Shown: positions 1-10,019, counted from the stretch's first letter. The stretch is 64,000 nucleotides of DNA from Enterobacterales bacterium (GCA_015654925.1 JAATFX010000142.1:1-64000), one strand, 5' to 3'. Program-made: numbers and translations. Notes: generated from the letters alone by a model not told the origin.

Positions 1-276
1 CACGATGGAAACATACTTGGGGTTGCGCCGCAGCAGGCGCTCGGCGATTTGCAGCATCACGTCCAGGCCGCCGGAGGCTTGCAGGGTGGCGGAGGCCGCC
101 ACCACGGCAATAATCACCAGCATGACGTCCACCGGCGGTTTACCCGGTTCCAGGTGAAAGATAAATACCAGAATCATGAGCCCGATGCCGCCCAATAGCC
201 CCAGCGCAATACCGCCTTTTTTTGCCCCGTATAGCAGACAGGCCAAAATAACCACGAGTTGAATAATAAAGTCCAT
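1..276 (-). CDS. dcuB: Anaerobic C4-dicarboxylate antiporter DcuB (N-terminal 92 residues, cut by window edge)
   Basis: Reading the minus strand from ATG at 276-274 gives an open frame to base 1 that begins [20 protein letters not shown] and continues with a [13 protein letters not shown] stretch, [20 protein letters not shown] and [13 protein letters not shown]. This closely matches the N terminus of DcuB as I recall it from E. coli. DcuB is the inner-membrane fumarate/succinate antiporter used in anaerobic fumarate respiration. Two hydrophobic segments are visible (about residues 3-40 and 50-66). The rest of the gene lies outside the window. It is divergent from the hydrogenase-2 operon and shares a 773-bp intergenic region with it. 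A CRP-like site lies 140 bp upstream, in keeping with the catabolite-sensitive control known for dcuB. Confidence 0.93.
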   Translation of the reverse strand, partial: MDFIIQLVVILACLLYGAKKGGIALGLLGGIGLMILVFIFHLEPGKPPVDVMLVIIAVVAASATLQASGGLDVMLQIAERLLRRNPKYVSIV

Positions 277-415
277 ACCATCCTCGATTAACGAATCATC
301 ATTATATTGTCAGATGCAGATATTGACTCCTGCGGTCTTTAATATATCCGTTTGGTAAGCATGGTTATTGCGTTATATCTATGAATGACTTATTTTTTTA
401 AAAATTTGACGAATA

Positions 416-431
416 AGTGAATTCCATCACA
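416..431. promoter_or_regulatory. Putative CRP (cAMP receptor protein) binding site upstream of dcuB
   Basis: The sequence AGTGA-ATTCCA-TCACA has the TGTGA-N6-TCACA architecture of CRP sites and matches nine of the ten conserved core bases. It lies 140 bp from the dcuB start. CRP activation of dcuB is known in E. coli, so the site most likely serves the dcuB direction. The assignment is by motif match only. Confidence 0.6.
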
Positions 432-947
432 TTTAATTGAATGCAATGATTACTGAAATATCTTTTGGTTATTAAGTAATTAAAAAAAGTATTTAAACTA
501 AAAAAATCAAGCACGCCGCCATCAATGGGAGGATCATCGTCGGTTATCGGGTTAATACCTCGCGGCACGGCGTTAAATCCAGGTTAACTTGATGATAACC
601 GGGCCAACGGGTAAGCGATAAAAGCGGAATTTCGCGGGATGGCGCCGGTTTTATTGCCATGGCATTATTAAGTATGACAATAGTAAATGCGACTTAAGGG
701 AAATACGTTTTCCGCGGTATTAACGGCGCCGATAATAAATCGGGTTTTCTACCGGACAGACGATAATCCGATTATTTTAGTTATTTAAAGATAAAAATAT
801 TTGGTTTTCCTGCTGAGTCGCAATCGCGCCGCCGGATTCCAATATAATAGACTACGTTATAAAAATGGATAATGCAAAAGAGATTAATTCCCATTCAAGG
901 TTAAATGTAACATCTCGTGGGAAGTGTAAACATTAATTCCACATTGC

Positions 948-961
948 TTGATGAAGATCAA
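948..961. promoter_or_regulatory. Perfect FNR box upstream of hybO
   Basis: TTGATGAAGATCAA fits the FNR consensus TTGAT-N4-ATCAA at all ten conserved positions. Its centre (954.5) is about 95 bp upstream of the hybO ATG. A CATACT hexamer at 1004-1009 would, as a -10 element, put the transcript start near 1016 and the box centre near -61.5, a usual class I FNR position; this promoter placement is inference. Oxygen-responsive control of hydrogenase 2 is consistent with its anaerobic role. Confidence 0.85.
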
Positions 962-1049
962 TTTATAAAGACCATGTTGATTACACGCCTTTAACAAGGC
1001 TGTCATACTTGGGCCCAGTTTTGCACCAGCTTTGTAAGAGTATCCCTCT

Positions 1050-2180
1050 ATGCTTGAGAATAATGTTTTACTCGCTCAACAAGGCATCAATCGCCGTGAT
1101 TTTATGAAACTGTGCACCGCGCTGGCCGCCACCATGGGACTGAGCGGCAAAGCGGCCGCCGAGATGATTACGGCGGTAAGCTCGCCGCAGCGTCCGCCGG
1201 TGATCTGGATCGGCGCCCAGGAATGCACCGGCTGCACCGAATCGTTATTGCGCGCCACGCACCCCACCCTGGAAAACCTGCTGCTCAGCGTAATTTCCCT
1301 GGAATACCACGAGGCGCTGTCCGCCGCGTTCGGCGAGCAGGCCGAAGAGAATAAACACCGGGCCATCGAGCGCTACAAAGGCAAATACATCCTGGTGGTG
1401 GACGGCTCCATACCGCTCAAGGACGGCGGGGTGTATTGCATGGTGGCAGGCAAACCCATCGTCGAGCATATCCGCAATGCGGCGGAACACGCCGCGGCGA
1501 TTATCGCCATCGGCTCCTGCTCCGCCTGGGGCGGGGTGCCGGCCTCCGGCAGCAACCCCACCGGCGCGGTCAGCCTGCAGGAGGCGCTGCCGGGCAAAAC
1601 CGTGATTAATATCCCCGGCTGCCCGCCCAACCCGCATAATTTCCTGGCCGCCGTGGCGCATCTCATTACCTGGCAGCGCCCGCCGGCGCTGGATAGCCAT
1701 AACCGTCCCGCGTTCGCTTATAGCCGTCTTATCCACGAAAATTGCGAGCGGCGCCCGCATTTCGACGCCGGACGTTTTGCCAGGCAGTTCGGCGATCGGG
1801 GCCATCGCGAAGGCTGGTGCCTGTATCACCTCGGTTGCAAGGGACCGGAAACCTACGGCAACTGCTCGACGCTGCAATTTAACGACGTGGGCGGCGGTAT
1901 CTGGCCGGTGGGCATCGGCCATCCGTGCTATGGCTGTAACGAGCAGGGGGTGGGGTTCACCAAAAGCATCGCCGAGTTGGCCAATGTGGTCAACCCGACG
2001 CCGCCGCTGGATAAGCCGGATGTGGGCAAACCGGAGGGCGGCGCGGTGTCCTTGACCGCCGTGGGGCTGATCGGCGGCATGATCGGCCTGGTGGGCGGGG
2101 TCAGCCTGATGACCGTGCGCGAACTGGGGCGACAGCAAAAGCGCCCTGACGACCACGTTCCCCCATCGCGGGAGGAGTAG
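1050..2180 (+). CDS. hybO: Hydrogenase-2 small subunit HybO (Tat-exported [NiFe] hydrogenase)
   Basis: The 376-residue protein aligns over its length with E. coli HybO (372 aa). It opens with a Tat signal, twin arginine in NRRDFMK at 14-20, followed by a hydrophobic run to AAA. The first Fe-S cysteines are in ECTGCTES (C59, C62), with further motifs [23 protein letters not shown] and [10 protein letters not shown]-terminal transmembrane anchor sits at about 333-355, as expected for a periplasm-facing membrane-anchored enzyme. The chosen ATG leaves 12 residues before INRR, as in E. coli. HybO passes electrons from the HybC active site through three Fe-S clusters. It is the first gene of hybOABCDEFG and hybA follows after 2 bp. 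One extra glycine in the NDVGGGIW loop differs from the usual sequence. Confidence 0.97.
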   Translation: MLENNVLLAQQGINRRDFMKLCTALAATMGLSGKAAAEMITAVSSPQRPPVIWIGAQECTGCTESLLRATHPTLENLLLSVISLEYHEALSAAFGEQAEENKHRAIERYKGKYILVVDGSIPLKDGGVYCMVAGKPIVEHIRNAAEHAAAIIAIGSCSAWGGVPASGSNPTGAVSLQEALPGKTVINIPGCPPNPHNFLAAVAHLITWQRPPALDSHNRPAFAYSRLIHENCERRPHFDAGRFARQFGDRGHREGWCLYHLGCKGPETYGNCSTLQFNDVGGGIWPVGIGHPCYGCNEQGVGFTKSIAELANVVNPTPPLDKPDVGKPEGGAVSLTAVGLIGGMIGLVGGVSLMTVRELGRQQKRPDDHVPPSREE

Positions 2181-2182
2181 CC

Positions 2183-3199
2183 GTGAACCGACGTCATTTT
2201 TTCAAATTGGCGACCGGCGGGGCGCTGCTGGCGGGCATCGCGCCGGCCGGCCGGGCGGCGGCGCAAAATAAAGCGCCGATCCCCGGGGCGCTGGGCATGC
2301 TGTACGACTCGACGCTTTGCGTGGGCTGCCAGGCATGCGTCGCCAAATGCCAGCAGGTGAACCAGCGGGATCTGGCCGCTCCCGGCCGCCACGGCGGGCC
2401 TTACGCCGCCGGGGACCCCACCTGGTCGAACAACGACAAGCTCAGCCCCTACACCAATAATATCATCCAGATCTGGCGCAGCGGCGACGGCACCCATAAA
2501 GACCGGTTGGACGACGGCTATGCCTATATCAAAAAACAGTGCATGCACTGCGTCGACCCGAACTGCGTCTCGGTGTGTCCGGTCTCGGCGTTAAACAAAG
2601 ATCCACGCACCGGTATCGTGCATTACGACGCCGATGTGTGTACCGGCTGCCGCTACTGCATGGTGGGCTGCCCGTTCGACGTGCCGAAATATGATTATGG
2701 CAACGCTTTCGGCCGCATCCATAAATGCGAACTCTGCAACCAGAAGGGACTGGCGCGCCTCGACGAGGGCGGCTTGCCCGGCTGCGTGGAAGTCTGCCCC
2801 ACCGGGGCGGTGATTTTCGGCACCCGCGACGAGTTGCTGGGGGAGGCCAGGCGGCGTTTGGGGCTGGCCCCCGGCACGCCTTATGCCTATCCGCGGCAAA
2901 CCTTAAGCGCCGGCGATCCCCACGAGCAGGCGGTGGCCCGCTATGAGCGCCATGTTTACGGTGAAACCGAAGGCGGGGGCACCCAGGTGCTGGTGCTGGC
3001 CGGGGTGCCGTACGGCAAGCTGGAACTGCCGGCGCTGGACCCGCTTTCCACCGGGGCGCGCGCGGAGCACGTGCAGCATACGCTGTATCGGGGCATGGTG
3101 ATTCCCCTGGCATTGCTGGCGGGGATCTCCACGCTGGTATACCGCAACGGCCGCCGGGACCACGATGATAACCGGGACGACAAGCATGACGACTCATAA
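2183..3199 (+). CDS. hybA: Hydrogenase-2 ferredoxin-like electron-transfer subunit HybA
   Basis: The 338-residue protein starts at GTG, two bases after the hybO stop and just behind GGAGGAG. A Tat signal (NRRHFFK at 2-8) ends near AAA. Four cysteine clusters of the 4Fe-4S type follow: [35 protein letters not shown] and the CELC/CVEVC region. A C-terminal transmembrane segment lies at about 303-321, followed by a charged tail rich in Asp and Arg. HybA links the small subunit HybO to the membrane protein HybB so electrons reach menaquinone. Length and motif order match the E. coli protein. Confidence 0.96.
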   Translation: MNRRHFFKLATGGALLAGIAPAGRAAAQNKAPIPGALGMLYDSTLCVGCQACVAKCQQVNQRDLAAPGRHGGPYAAGDPTWSNNDKLSPYTNNIIQIWRSGDGTHKDRLDDGYAYIKKQCMHCVDPNCVSVCPVSALNKDPRTGIVHYDADVCTGCRYCMVGCPFDVPKYDYGNAFGRIHKCELCNQKGLARLDEGGLPGCVEVCPTGAVIFGTRDELLGEARRRLGLAPGTPYAYPRQTLSAGDPHEQAVARYERHVYGETEGGGTQVLVLAGVPYGKLELPALDPLSTGARAEHVQHTLYRGMVIPLALLAGISTLVYRNGRRDHDDNRDDKHDDS

Positions 3200-4385
3200 G
3201 GCGAGCCCGCTGGGCGGACGGCTGGTGACCTGGCCGGTAATGGTGCTGGCGCCGTTTGCGCTGCTGTGCGGATTACTGATCGTCAGGCGTTTATTCTCCG
3301 GCATCGCCGCGGTCAGCGCCCTAAACGGCGGTTATCCCTGGGGCATCTGGATCGCGTTCGATTTGCTGGTGGGCACCGGCCTGGCCTGCGGCGGCTGGGC
3401 CCTGGCCTGGACGGTATATGTGTTTAACCGCGGCGAATACCATCCGCTGGTGCGCCCGGCGCTGCTGGCCAGCCTGTTCGGTTATTCCCTGGGCGGCCTG
3501 TCCATCACCATCGACGTGGGGCGCTACTGGAATTTGCCCTACTTTTTTATGCCCTCGCATTTCAATACCTCGTCGGTGTTGTTCGAAACCGCGGTCTGCA
3601 TGACCATCTATATCGGCGTGATGGCGCTGGAGTTCGCCCCGGCGCTGCTGGAGCGGTTTGGCTGGCGGCTGCCGCTCAAGCGGTTGAATAAAATCATGTT
3701 TTTTATCATCGCCCTGGGCGCGCTGCTGCCGATGATGCATCAATCGTCCATGGGATCGCTGATGATGGTCGCCGGCAACAAGGTGCATCCGCTGTGGCAA
3801 GGCTATGAGCTGCTGCCGCTGTTCTCCCTGCTCACCGCTTTTATCATGGGGTTTTCCATGGTGGTGTTCGAGGGGTCGCTGGTGCAGGCCGGCATGCGCG
3901 GACGCGGGGCGAGCGAAACGCCGCTGTTCTACCGGCTGACGCGCATTATCAATCTGCTGCTGATCCTGTTTATCGCGCTGCGTTTCGCCGAGCTGATCTG
4001 GCGCCATAAGACGGGCTATCTGTGGCATACGGACCGTTTCGCCCTGTCGTTCTGGGCTGAAACCGCGCTGATGGCGCTGCCGCTGCTGATTTTCAACCTG
4101 CGCCGCAGCCGCCGGGACGCGCGCCTGCTGTTTATCGGCGCCCTGTGCATGATTTTGGGCGCCGCTTTCTGGCGTATGAACTACTCGCTGCTGGCCTTTA
4201 ATCCCGGCGGCGGCTACCGCTATTTCCCCACCGCCAGCGAGATTCTGATTACGCTGGGGTTCGTGGCCATCGAAGTGTGCGCCTATATCTTATTGATCCG
4301 GCTATTGCCGGTACTGCCCGCGCAGCGGCCGGAACTTAAATCCATCCCAGCAGAGGTCGAGCATGAGCCAACGCATCACCATTGA
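3186..4385 (+). CDS. hybB: Hydrogenase-2 integral membrane subunit HybB (NrfD-like)
   Basis: This hydrophobic protein of about 399 residues has nine to ten predicted membrane spans and is the quinone-reactive subunit of hydrogenase 2, of the NrfD/PsrC family. Conserved stretches include [42 protein letters not shown] and [11 protein letters not shown]. An upstream in-frame ATG at 3165 exists, but ATG 3186 ([11 protein letters not shown]) fits the known N terminus better; the gene then overlaps hybA by 14 bp. The C terminus ends in HEPTHHH. It also overlaps hybC by 23 bp, so translation is probably coupled. Confidence 0.95.
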   Translation: MTTHKASPLGGRLVTWPVMVLAPFALLCGLLIVRRLFSGIAAVSALNGGYPWGIWIAFDLLVGTGLACGGWALAWTVYVFNRGEYHPLVRPALLASLFGYSLGGLSITIDVGRYWNLPYFFMPSHFNTSSVLFETAVCMTIYIGVMALEFAPALLERFGWRLPLKRLNKIMFFIIALGALLPMMHQSSMGSLMMVAGNKVHPLWQGYELLPLFSLLTAFIMGFSMVVFEGSLVQAGMRGRGASETPLFYRLTRIINLLLILFIALRFAELIWRHKTGYLWHTDRFALSFWAETALMALPLLIFNLRRSRRDARLLFIGALCMILGAAFWRMNYSLLAFNPGGGYRYFPTASEILITLGFVAIEVCAYILLIRLLPVLPAQRPELKSIPAEVEHEPTHHH

Positions 4386-6057
4386 TCCTATCACCCGTAT
4401 CGAGGGGCACCTGCGCATCGATTGCGAAATCGAGCAAGGCAAGGTGGTCAAAGCCTGGTCTTCCGGCACCATGTGGCGCGGCATGGAAGAGATCCTGCAC
4501 GGAAAAGACCCGCGCGATGCGTGGATTATCGTGCAGCGTATCTGCGGCGTATGCACCACGGTGCACGCCATCGCGTCGGTGCGCGCGGTGGAAAACGCCC
4601 TGAACCTGGCGGTGCCGGTCAATGCGCAATATATCCGCAATATCATCCTGGCGGCCCACAGCATCCACGATCATATCGTGCATTTCTACCAGCTGTCGGC
4701 GCTGGATTGGGTGGATATCATTTCGGCGCAGCAAGCCGATCCGCTCAAGGCCGAAGCGCTACTGCGCGGCCTGTCGGACTGGCCGCTCAACAGCGCCGCC
4801 GAATTCAGCCGGGTGCAGCAGAAGATCAAGGATCTGGTGGCCAGCCAGCAGTTGGGCATTTTCGCCAACGGCTACTGGGGCCATCCGGCCATGGCGCTGC
4901 CGCCGGAGGTCAACCTGATCGCCGTGGCGCACTATCTCCAGGCGCTGGAATGCCAGCGCGACGCTACCCGCATCGTAGCCATGCTGGGCGGCAAGTCGCC
5001 GCATATCCAGAATCTGGCGGTGGGGGGGGTGGCCAATCCGATTAATCTGGATGCGCCGAACGTGCTGAACATGGAACGCCTGATGCTGCTCAAGACTTTT
5101 ATCGATCGTCTCGGCGACTTTATCGAGCAGGTGTACAAAGTGGATACGGCGGTGATCGCCGCGCATTATCCGCAATGGCTAACCCTGGGCAAGGGGGCCG
5201 ACCACTACCTGAGCGTGCCCGAGCTGCCTACGGACGGGCGGGGGGATAACTTTCTGCTGCCCGGCGGTTACCTGGAGAACGGCGCGTTCCGGCCAATCGC
5301 CAACCATCGCGACCCGTATTTGCTCCAGGGCATCGAGGAAAGCGCCAAGCACGCCTGGTACCAGGACGATCGGCCCCTGGCGCCGTGGGAAGGCCTGACC
5401 CGGCCAAATTATACCGGCTGGCAGGACGACGGCAAATACTCCTGGGTCAAGGCGCCCACCTTCTACGGCAAAACCGTGGAGACGGGGCCGCTGTCCTGGC
5501 TGATGTGCTCCCTGGCGGCGGGACATGAGCCCACCCAGCGGCATTTCGGCGCCATTGCCGCCGGTTATCAAAAACTGAGCGGGCACGCGCTGGCGCAAGA
5601 GCACTTGCCCTCCACCGCGGGCCGGATCGTCGGCCGCGCCGTGCATTGCTGCGTGCTGCGCGAAACGCTGGCGCAGCAGTGGCAGGCGCTGGTGACCAAT
5701 ATCGGCAATGGCGATCTGACGACCTTTGCCAAACCCGAGTTTCCGCCCAGCGGCGAGATCCGCGGCGTGGGGTTCGAAGAAGCGCCGCGCGGCATGCTTT
5801 CCCACTGGGTGGTGATCAAGGACGGCAAAATCGCCAATTACCAGGCGGTGGTGCCCTCCACCTGGAACGCCAGCCCGCGCAGCTTCCAGGACGAACCGGG
5901 TCCGTACGAGCGTTCCCTGGTGGGCACGCCGGTGGCGGACCCCGCCAGGCCGCTGGAAGTGGTCAGGACCATCCATTCCTTTGATCCCTGCATGTCGTGC
6001 GCGGTGCATATCGTCGATACCGCCGGCGCGGAAGTCACCCGGGTCAAGGTGCTGTGA
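4363..6057 (+). CDS. hybC: Hydrogenase-2 large subunit HybC ([NiFe] active site)
   Basis: The 564-residue catalytic subunit carries the two CxxC motifs that bind the Ni-Fe(CN)2CO centre: RICGVC (C61, C64) and DPCMSCAVH (C543, C546). The C terminus has a 15-residue extension after His549, the usual HybD cleavage site, so the protein is made as a precursor. It oxidises hydrogen in the periplasm as a heterodimer with HybO and is exported on the HybO Tat signal. Length is within three residues of E. coli HybC. The stop overlaps the hybD start (TGATG). Confidence 0.97.
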   Translation: MSQRITIDPITRIEGHLRIDCEIEQGKVVKAWSSGTMWRGMEEILHGKDPRDAWIIVQRICGVCTTVHAIASVRAVENALNLAVPVNAQYIRNIILAAHSIHDHIVHFYQLSALDWVDIISAQQADPLKAEALLRGLSDWPLNSAAEFSRVQQKIKDLVASQQLGIFANGYWGHPAMALPPEVNLIAVAHYLQALECQRDATRIVAMLGGKSPHIQNLAVGGVANPINLDAPNVLNMERLMLLKTFIDRLGDFIEQVYKVDTAVIAAHYPQWLTLGKGADHYLSVPELPTDGRGDNFLLPGGYLENGAFRPIANHRDPYLLQGIEESAKHAWYQDDRPLAPWEGLTRPNYTGWQDDGKYSWVKAPTFYGKTVETGPLSWLMCSLAAGHEPTQRHFGAIAAGYQKLSGHALAQEHLPSTAGRIVGRAVHCCVLRETLAQQWQALVTNIGNGDLTTFAKPEFPPSGEIRGVGFEEAPRGMLSHWVVIKDGKIANYQAVVPSTWNASPRSFQDEPGPYERSLVGTPVADPARPLEVVRTIHSFDPCMSCAVHIVDTAGAEVTRVKVL

Positions 6058-6572
6058 TGGGCATTCTGGTGCTGGGCATCGGTAATTTGCTCCTGAGCGA
6101 CGAAGGGGTGGGGGTCCGGGTGGTGGAAGCGCTGGAGCGGGGCTTTGCGCTGCCGCCCCGCGTCGAGGCGCTCGATGGCGGCACCTCGGGCATGGAACTG
6201 ATGGAGGTCATGGCCCTGCGCGATCATCTGATCGTAGTGGATGCGGTGCGCACCGGCGCGGCGCCGGGCACGGTGGTGTTATTACGGGATAACGAGGTGC
6301 CGGCGCTGTTTACCCAAAAGATTTCCCCCCATCAACTGGGCCTGTGCGACGTGTTGATGGCGCTGCGCCTGACCGGCGAATTCCCCCGCCGGCTGACGCT
6401 GGTGGGCATTGAACCGGCGTCCCTGGCGCCGGGCATCGGCCTGACCGCCGCCATAGAACGGGCCATCCCCCCGGCGCTGGCGCAGGTCCTGGCGCTGCTT
6501 GCCCAGGAGGGGATTAGCGCTATCCCCCGCGCCGCGGCGGCCATGATGTTGCAGGAGGATAAGCATGTCTGA
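6057..6572 (+). CDS. hybD: Hydrogenase-2 maturation endopeptidase HybD
   Basis: This 171-residue protein begins MGILVLGIGNLLLSDEGVGV, typical of the HycI/HybD (M52) endopeptidases that remove the C-terminal tail of the large subunit after nickel insertion. Nickel-sensing acidic and His residues are in place: Glu in LLSDEG, Asp in VVDAVR and His in ISPHQLGL. I chose the ATG at 6057, overlapping the hybC stop, since it gives the canonical N terminus; longer in-frame starts inside hybC add only antisense-like residues. It overlaps hybE by 8 bp. Confidence 0.95.
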   Translation: MGILVLGIGNLLLSDEGVGVRVVEALERGFALPPRVEALDGGTSGMELMEVMALRDHLIVVDAVRTGAAPGTVVLLRDNEVPALFTQKISPHQLGLCDVLMALRLTGEFPRRLTLVGIEPASLAPGIGLTAAIERAIPPALAQVLALLAQEGISAIPRAAAAMMLQEDKHV

Positions 6573-7056
6573 ATCGATTATCGGTCTGGCGGAAAACCCG
6601 CAGCCGCTGCTGGAGCGCCTGTTCGGCCTGATTGCCGAGCGCGAAATGCGCGCCTTGCCGTTTTACCAGCCGCAAATCCCGGTGCGCGCCTGCGGCTTCC
6701 AGCTGTTCGAACGGCAATGGGTCGGCGCGTTGCTGACGCCCTGGATGCTGAGCCTGCTGGTGCTGCCGGGTCCGGGGCAAACCTGGCCCCGCCGGCCGGT
6801 GGGCAGCCGGCTGGCGCTGGCTTTGCCCTGCGGGAATCTCGGTTTCACCGTCGGCGAGGTGGCCGGCTGCGGGCAATATCTCGGCGGTTCGCTGCTTTCG
6901 CCGCTGAGCGCCCACCTGGCGGCCGGGCAGGCGGTGCAACTGGCGCAGCAGTGCGCCCGCATGGCGCTGTCGCTGCCGGTGGCCGATGCCGACGCGCCGG
7001 TCAATCCGGCGCGGCGCGCGCTGTTTCGCGCCCATTGCCCGCCGTCCCATGCATGA
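6565..7056 (+). CDS. hybE: Hydrogenase-2 Tat-proofreading chaperone HybE
   Basis: The 163-residue protein matches the HybE/HupJ family (E. coli HybE, 162 aa). Recognisable stretches are FQLFERQWVGALLTPWMLS, LPCGNLGFTVGEV and CGQYLGGSLLSPLS. HybE binds the Tat signal of HybO and delays export until cofactor loading is complete. It sits inside the hyb operon with an 8-bp overlap on each side, against hybD and hybF. Confidence 0.93.
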   Translation: MSESIIGLAENPQPLLERLFGLIAEREMRALPFYQPQIPVRACGFQLFERQWVGALLTPWMLSLLVLPGPGQTWPRRPVGSRLALALPCGNLGFTVGEVAGCGQYLGGSLLSPLSAHLAAGQAVQLAQQCARMALSLPVADADAPVNPARRALFRAHCPPSHA

Positions 7057-7390
7057 ACTCAGCCTGTGCCAAAGCGCGCTGGAACTGATTGAGCGACAGG
7101 CGCGATTGCATCATGCCGCGCGGGTGACGGCGGTATGGCTGGAAATCGGCGCGCTGTCGTGTATCGAAGACGGCGCGCTGCGCTTTTGTTTTGCGTCGGT
7201 CTGCCGCCATACCCTGGCCGACGGCTGCCGGTTGCAGTTGACCACGGCGCCGGCCCGGGCCTGGTGCTGGCAGTGCAGCGCCGCGGTGAGCGTGGCGCGG
7301 CACGATGCCGGTTGTCCGGTGTGCGGCGGCCACGCCCTGCGCATGGAAAGCGGCGACAGCCTGCGGCTCAAACAAATCGAAGTGGAATAA
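7049..7390 (+). CDS. hybF: Hydrogenase nickel-incorporation protein HybF (HypA family)
   Basis: This 113-residue HypA-family metallochaperone starts at the ATG giving MHELSLCQSALE. The N-terminal Met-His-Glu is the known nickel-binding motif. The structural zinc site is formed by two CxxC pairs, C73/C76 and C89/C92. HybF works with HypB to load nickel into the hydrogenase-2 large subunit. A longer frame runs upstream, but the MHE start is required for function and gives exactly the E. coli length. The gene overlaps hybE by 8 bp. Confidence 0.95.
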   Translation: MHELSLCQSALELIERQARLHHAARVTAVWLEIGALSCIEDGALRFCFASVCRHTLADGCRLQLTTAPARAWCWQCSAAVSVARHDAGCPVCGGHALRMESGDSLRLKQIEVE

Positions 7391-7415
7391 CTTGCATCAC
7401 TAAAGGAAGATCGCC

Positions 7416-7676
7416 ATGTGCATAGGCATACCCGGCAAGATCGTCGAGGTGGGAGAAGATATTCATCAACTGGCCTGGGTGGAAGTTTGCGGCGTACGGC
7501 GGCAAATCAATATCGCGCTGGTCTGCGAAGACGCCCCGGCGCAGTTGCTGGGTCAGTGGGTATTGGTACACGTGGGGTTCGCCATGAGCCTGCTGGATGA
7601 ACACGAGGCGCGGGATACGCTGGCGGCGCTGCAACATATGCGCGCGGTGGGTATGGACGTGGATGAACTGGCGTAA
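7416..7676 (+). CDS. hybG: Hydrogenase maturation chaperone HybG (HypC family)
   Basis: The 86-residue protein begins [24 protein letters not shown]. The Cys2 that binds the Fe(CN)2CO precursor in HypC-type chaperones is present. A good ribosome binding site (AAGGAAG) lies just upstream. HybG escorts the iron-cyanide group from HypD to HybC and keeps the large subunit open until processing. It is the last gene of the operon. No hypBDE genes are in the window, so these must be elsewhere. Confidence 0.95.
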   Translation: MCIGIPGKIVEVGEDIHQLAWVEVCGVRRQINIALVCEDAPAQLLGQWVLVHVGFAMSLLDEHEARDTLAALQHMRAVGMDVDELA

Positions 7677-7705
7677 GCCAGGCCATCCACGTAACGTCTG
7701 CGCGG

Positions 7706-9160
7706 TTAAAACAGTCCCAATAACCGCCACCACGCCAGGCCGACGCCCAGAAAGATGACCTGGTTAATGATGCTGACCACAAAACCGGTGCGCCACCAAA
7801 TGGCGGTGGGTACATAGCCGGCGCCGAACAGGATGGGACCGCGCGCATGGGTATATTGCGTCAGGGAGCAATACAGGCTGCTGGTAAAGGCCAGCATAAA
7901 GGCCATGGGCATCGGCGGAATGCCCAAGTTGATTCCCACCGTCAGGAATACCGCATACAGCGCGGCGATTTGCGCATTGCCGCTGGCGAAGAAGTAATGG
8001 GTGTAAAAGTAGGCGGCGTTTAGCAGCAGCAATACCCATACCCAGTTGGTGCCCTGCGTCAAATGACCGATATTATTGCCGATCAGCGTGCCGAACCAGG
8101 TGGTGAACCCCAGGTTTTTCAGCTCATTGGCCATCATCAACAGGGCCGCGAACCACACCAGGGTATCCCAGGCTCCTTTTTCGCTTTTGACATCGTCCCA
8201 GCTGAGCACGCCGGTTAGCAATAAAAAAGACAGGCCGACAAAGGACGCCGTGGTGGGGTCGATACCCAGCCGGTCGCCAAAAATCCACAGCACCAGCAGC
8301 AGCACCACGGTGGTGAGCATCAGCCATTCCGCCTTGCTCATGCGGCCGATTTTCGCCAGCTCGGCGGCGGCGAATTTCGGCGCGTCGGGGGTCTTTTTGA
8401 TCTCCGGGCGCACCAGCCAATAAATGCACGGCGGCACCACGATCAGCGAGACCACGCACGGCACCACGGCGGCCAGGAACCAGCCGAACCAGGTGATGGT
8501 GACGCCCGCATTGGCCGCGAGTTTCACCGCCAGCAGGTTGCCGGTGTAAGCCGTCATGAACAGGGCGGCGGTAATATCATTGACGTTGCCGATACAGATA
8601 ATTAAAAAGGTGCCGATTTTGCTGCGCGACGCATCGTCCGGTTTGGAGTCGAAGCTGCGCGCCAGCGAATCGGCGATGGGATAAATCACCCCGCCGCAGC
8701 GCGCGGTATTGCTCGGCATGGCCGGCGACAGCAGCAAATCGGCAAAGGCCAGTCCATAGGCCAAACCGAGCGTGCGTTTGCCCAGCAAGCGGATCATGAT
8801 CAGCGAAACCCGGCGGCCGAGGCCGGTCTTGATAAAACCGCGCGCGATCATAAATGCGACCACGATTAGCCAAATCAGGGAACTGTTCAGATCGCTGAGC
8901 GCCGTGAGAATCGTGCCGCTGGCGGTTTTGTCGCCGGCGGCATAGGTCAGGGCGAACAGGGTGATGCTGATAATACCGATGGCGCCGATGGGCAATACGT
9001 TGGCGACGATGGCGACGATGGTGGCGATAAACAGCACCGCCGTATGCCAGGCCGGTTCGCTCAGGCCGGTGGGCGGCGTGAGATGCCAAAGAACCACGGC
9101 CAGGACCGTGATGATCGCCAACGGCAGCCAGTTAAGACCGTAAGAGGTTTTAAATTTCAT
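7706..9160 (-). CDS. DASS-family dicarboxylate/anion transporter (CitT/TtdT-like)
   Basis: The 484-residue membrane protein has about 12 hydrophobic segments and belongs to the divalent-anion:Na+/antiport family (CitT, TtdT, SdcS). The first substrate-binding SNT motif is present (S150-N151-T152 in MPSNTARCGG); the second position reads SGNAQ, as in diverged family members. The ATG follows AAGGAAAAGG. It lies downstream of frdD on the same strand after 88 bp, so it is probably part of the frd transcript. That context suggests fumarate/malate uptake or succinate export during fumarate respiration, which is inference. Tartrate or citrate are alternative substrates. It is convergent with hybG. 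Confidence 0.85.
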   Translation of the reverse strand: MKFKTSYGLNWLPLAIITVLAVVLWHLTPPTGLSEPAWHTAVLFIATIVAIVANVLPIGAIGIISITLFALTYAAGDKTASGTILTALSDLNSSLIWLIVVAFMIARGFIKTGLGRRVSLIMIRLLGKRTLGLAYGLAFADLLLSPAMPSNTARCGGVIYPIADSLARSFDSKPDDASRSKIGTFLIICIGNVNDITAALFMTAYTGNLLAVKLAANAGVTITWFGWFLAAVVPCVVSLIVVPPCIYWLVRPEIKKTPDAPKFAAAELAKIGRMSKAEWLMLTTVVLLLVLWIFGDRLGIDPTTASFVGLSFLLLTGVLSWDDVKSEKGAWDTLVWFAALLMMANELKNLGFTTWFGTLIGNNIGHLTQGTNWVWVLLLLNAAYFYTHYFFASGNAQIAALYAVFLTVGINLGIPPMPMAFMLAFTSSLYCSLTQYTHARGPILFGAGYVPTAIWWRTGFVVSIINQVIFLGVGLAWWRLLGLF

Positions 9161-9223
9161 ACCCTTTTCCTTATGGAAAGACTGCGGCAGAATGTCGCAC
9201 CGTTAGAACTGTGGAATGGACGC

Positions 9224-9243
9224 AGCGCCGGCTTCCCGGCGCT
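9224..9243 (-). other. Hairpin between frdD and the dicarboxylate transporter gene
   Basis: An 8-bp perfect GC-rich stem (AGCGCCGG/CCGGCGCT) with a four-base loop lies in the 88-bp gap after frdD. No U tract follows in the direction of transcription, so full termination is doubtful. It could stabilise the frd mRNA or reduce read-through into the transporter. Confidence 0.45.
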
Positions 9244-9248
9244 CCTGT

Positions 9249-9605
9249 TTACAAGGTGATGATGGCGATGAGGGTGATGACGCTCAGGATGGCCGCCAGG
9301 CCGTAAAACAGCCATTTCCCGGCCGGCACGTGCAGGCTCAGGTCATGCATGCTGTGATGCAGGCGATGCAGGCCGCACCAGAGCGGCAAGACGATCATCA
9401 GCAGCAGGAACAGGCGTCCAATCAGGCTTTGACCGAAGGCCAGCACCCGCTCGTAGCTCAGCGCGTCGGCGGGGAACAGCCCCAGCGGCAGCAAGAAGGC
9501 CACCAGCAGGATCATCACCGGCGCGAAAATGGCGCTCCACATGCCGCCAGCGCCAAACAATCCCCAGAACACCGGCTCTTCGGAACGTTTAGGTATCGTA
9601 TTCAT
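9249..9605 (-). CDS. frdD: Fumarate reductase membrane anchor subunit FrdD
   Basis: The protein is about 118 residues with three transmembrane helices, and with FrdC forms the quinol-binding membrane anchor of fumarate reductase. Conserved stretches include [40 protein letters not shown] and [14 protein letters not shown]. An upstream GTG (9620) would add five residues, but the ATG at 9605 has GGAAG six bases upstream and matches the 119-residue E. coli protein. It follows frdC by 18 bp. Confidence 0.95.
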   Translation of the reverse strand: MNTIPKRSEEPVFWGLFGAGGMWSAIFAPVMILLVAFLLPLGLFPADALSYERVLAFGQSLIGRLFLLLMIVLPLWCGLHRLHHSMHDLSLHVPAGKWLFYGLAAILSVITLIAIITL

Positions 9606-9623
9606 GATTATCTTCCGCACAGG

Positions 9624-10019
9624 TTAATAAAACAGGGCCACGGCCAGGATGACCAGCGAAACCACGATGGTCACTACCCACAGGCCGGTGATAATCGGCG
9701 CCGGCGCCAGCTTGGCATCCTTTACCACTACAATCGCCGCTTTCGGCACCAGATCGAACCAGGTTTTGGTATGCAATACCGCCGCGGCCAGGGCGATGAG
9801 ATTGAGCGCCAGCACGATGGGCGAATGCAGGAACAGCACGAATTCCCCCCAGCCGGCCGCGCCGTGTTTCAGGGCGAACAGGCCGTACAACAGCTCCAGG
9901 CTAAACCATACCGCCGGCAGCGCGGTGGCTTCCCGCAGCATATAAAAACGGTAAAAGCCCAGTTTGGTCCACCATTGGCGATCCATGGTGCGGACATAAG
10001 GTTTACGTTGCGTGGTCAT
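9624..10019 (-). CDS. frdC: Fumarate reductase membrane anchor subunit FrdC
   Basis: The 131-residue protein matches FrdC exactly in length. It starts [40 protein letters not shown] in outline, with the conserved WW and REATA elements and three membrane spans. FrdC and FrdD hold the FrdAB catalytic pair on the inner face of the membrane and bind menaquinol. A strong ribosome binding site (GGAGGG) precedes the ATG. It lies 16 bp after frdB. Confidence 0.96.
   Translation of the reverse strand: MTTQRKPYVRTMDRQWWTKLGFYRFYMLREATALPAVWFSLELLYGLFALKHGAAGWGEFVLFLHSPIVLALNLIALAAAVLHTKTWFDLVPKAAIVVVKDAKLAPAPIITGLWVVTIVVSLVILAVALFY

Larger units (their letters stand above)
277..1049. other. AT-rich divergent control region between dcuB and hybO
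   Basis: A 773-bp stretch without a convincing gene separates divergent dcuB and hybO. It is markedly more AT-rich than the flanking genes. It contains a CRP-like palindrome nearer dcuB and a perfect FNR box nearer hybO, annotated separately. A weaker FNR-like sequence, 7 of 10 conserved positions, lies at 437-450 beside the CRP site. No start codon with a good ribosome binding site and a credible reading frame was seen. Confidence 0.7.
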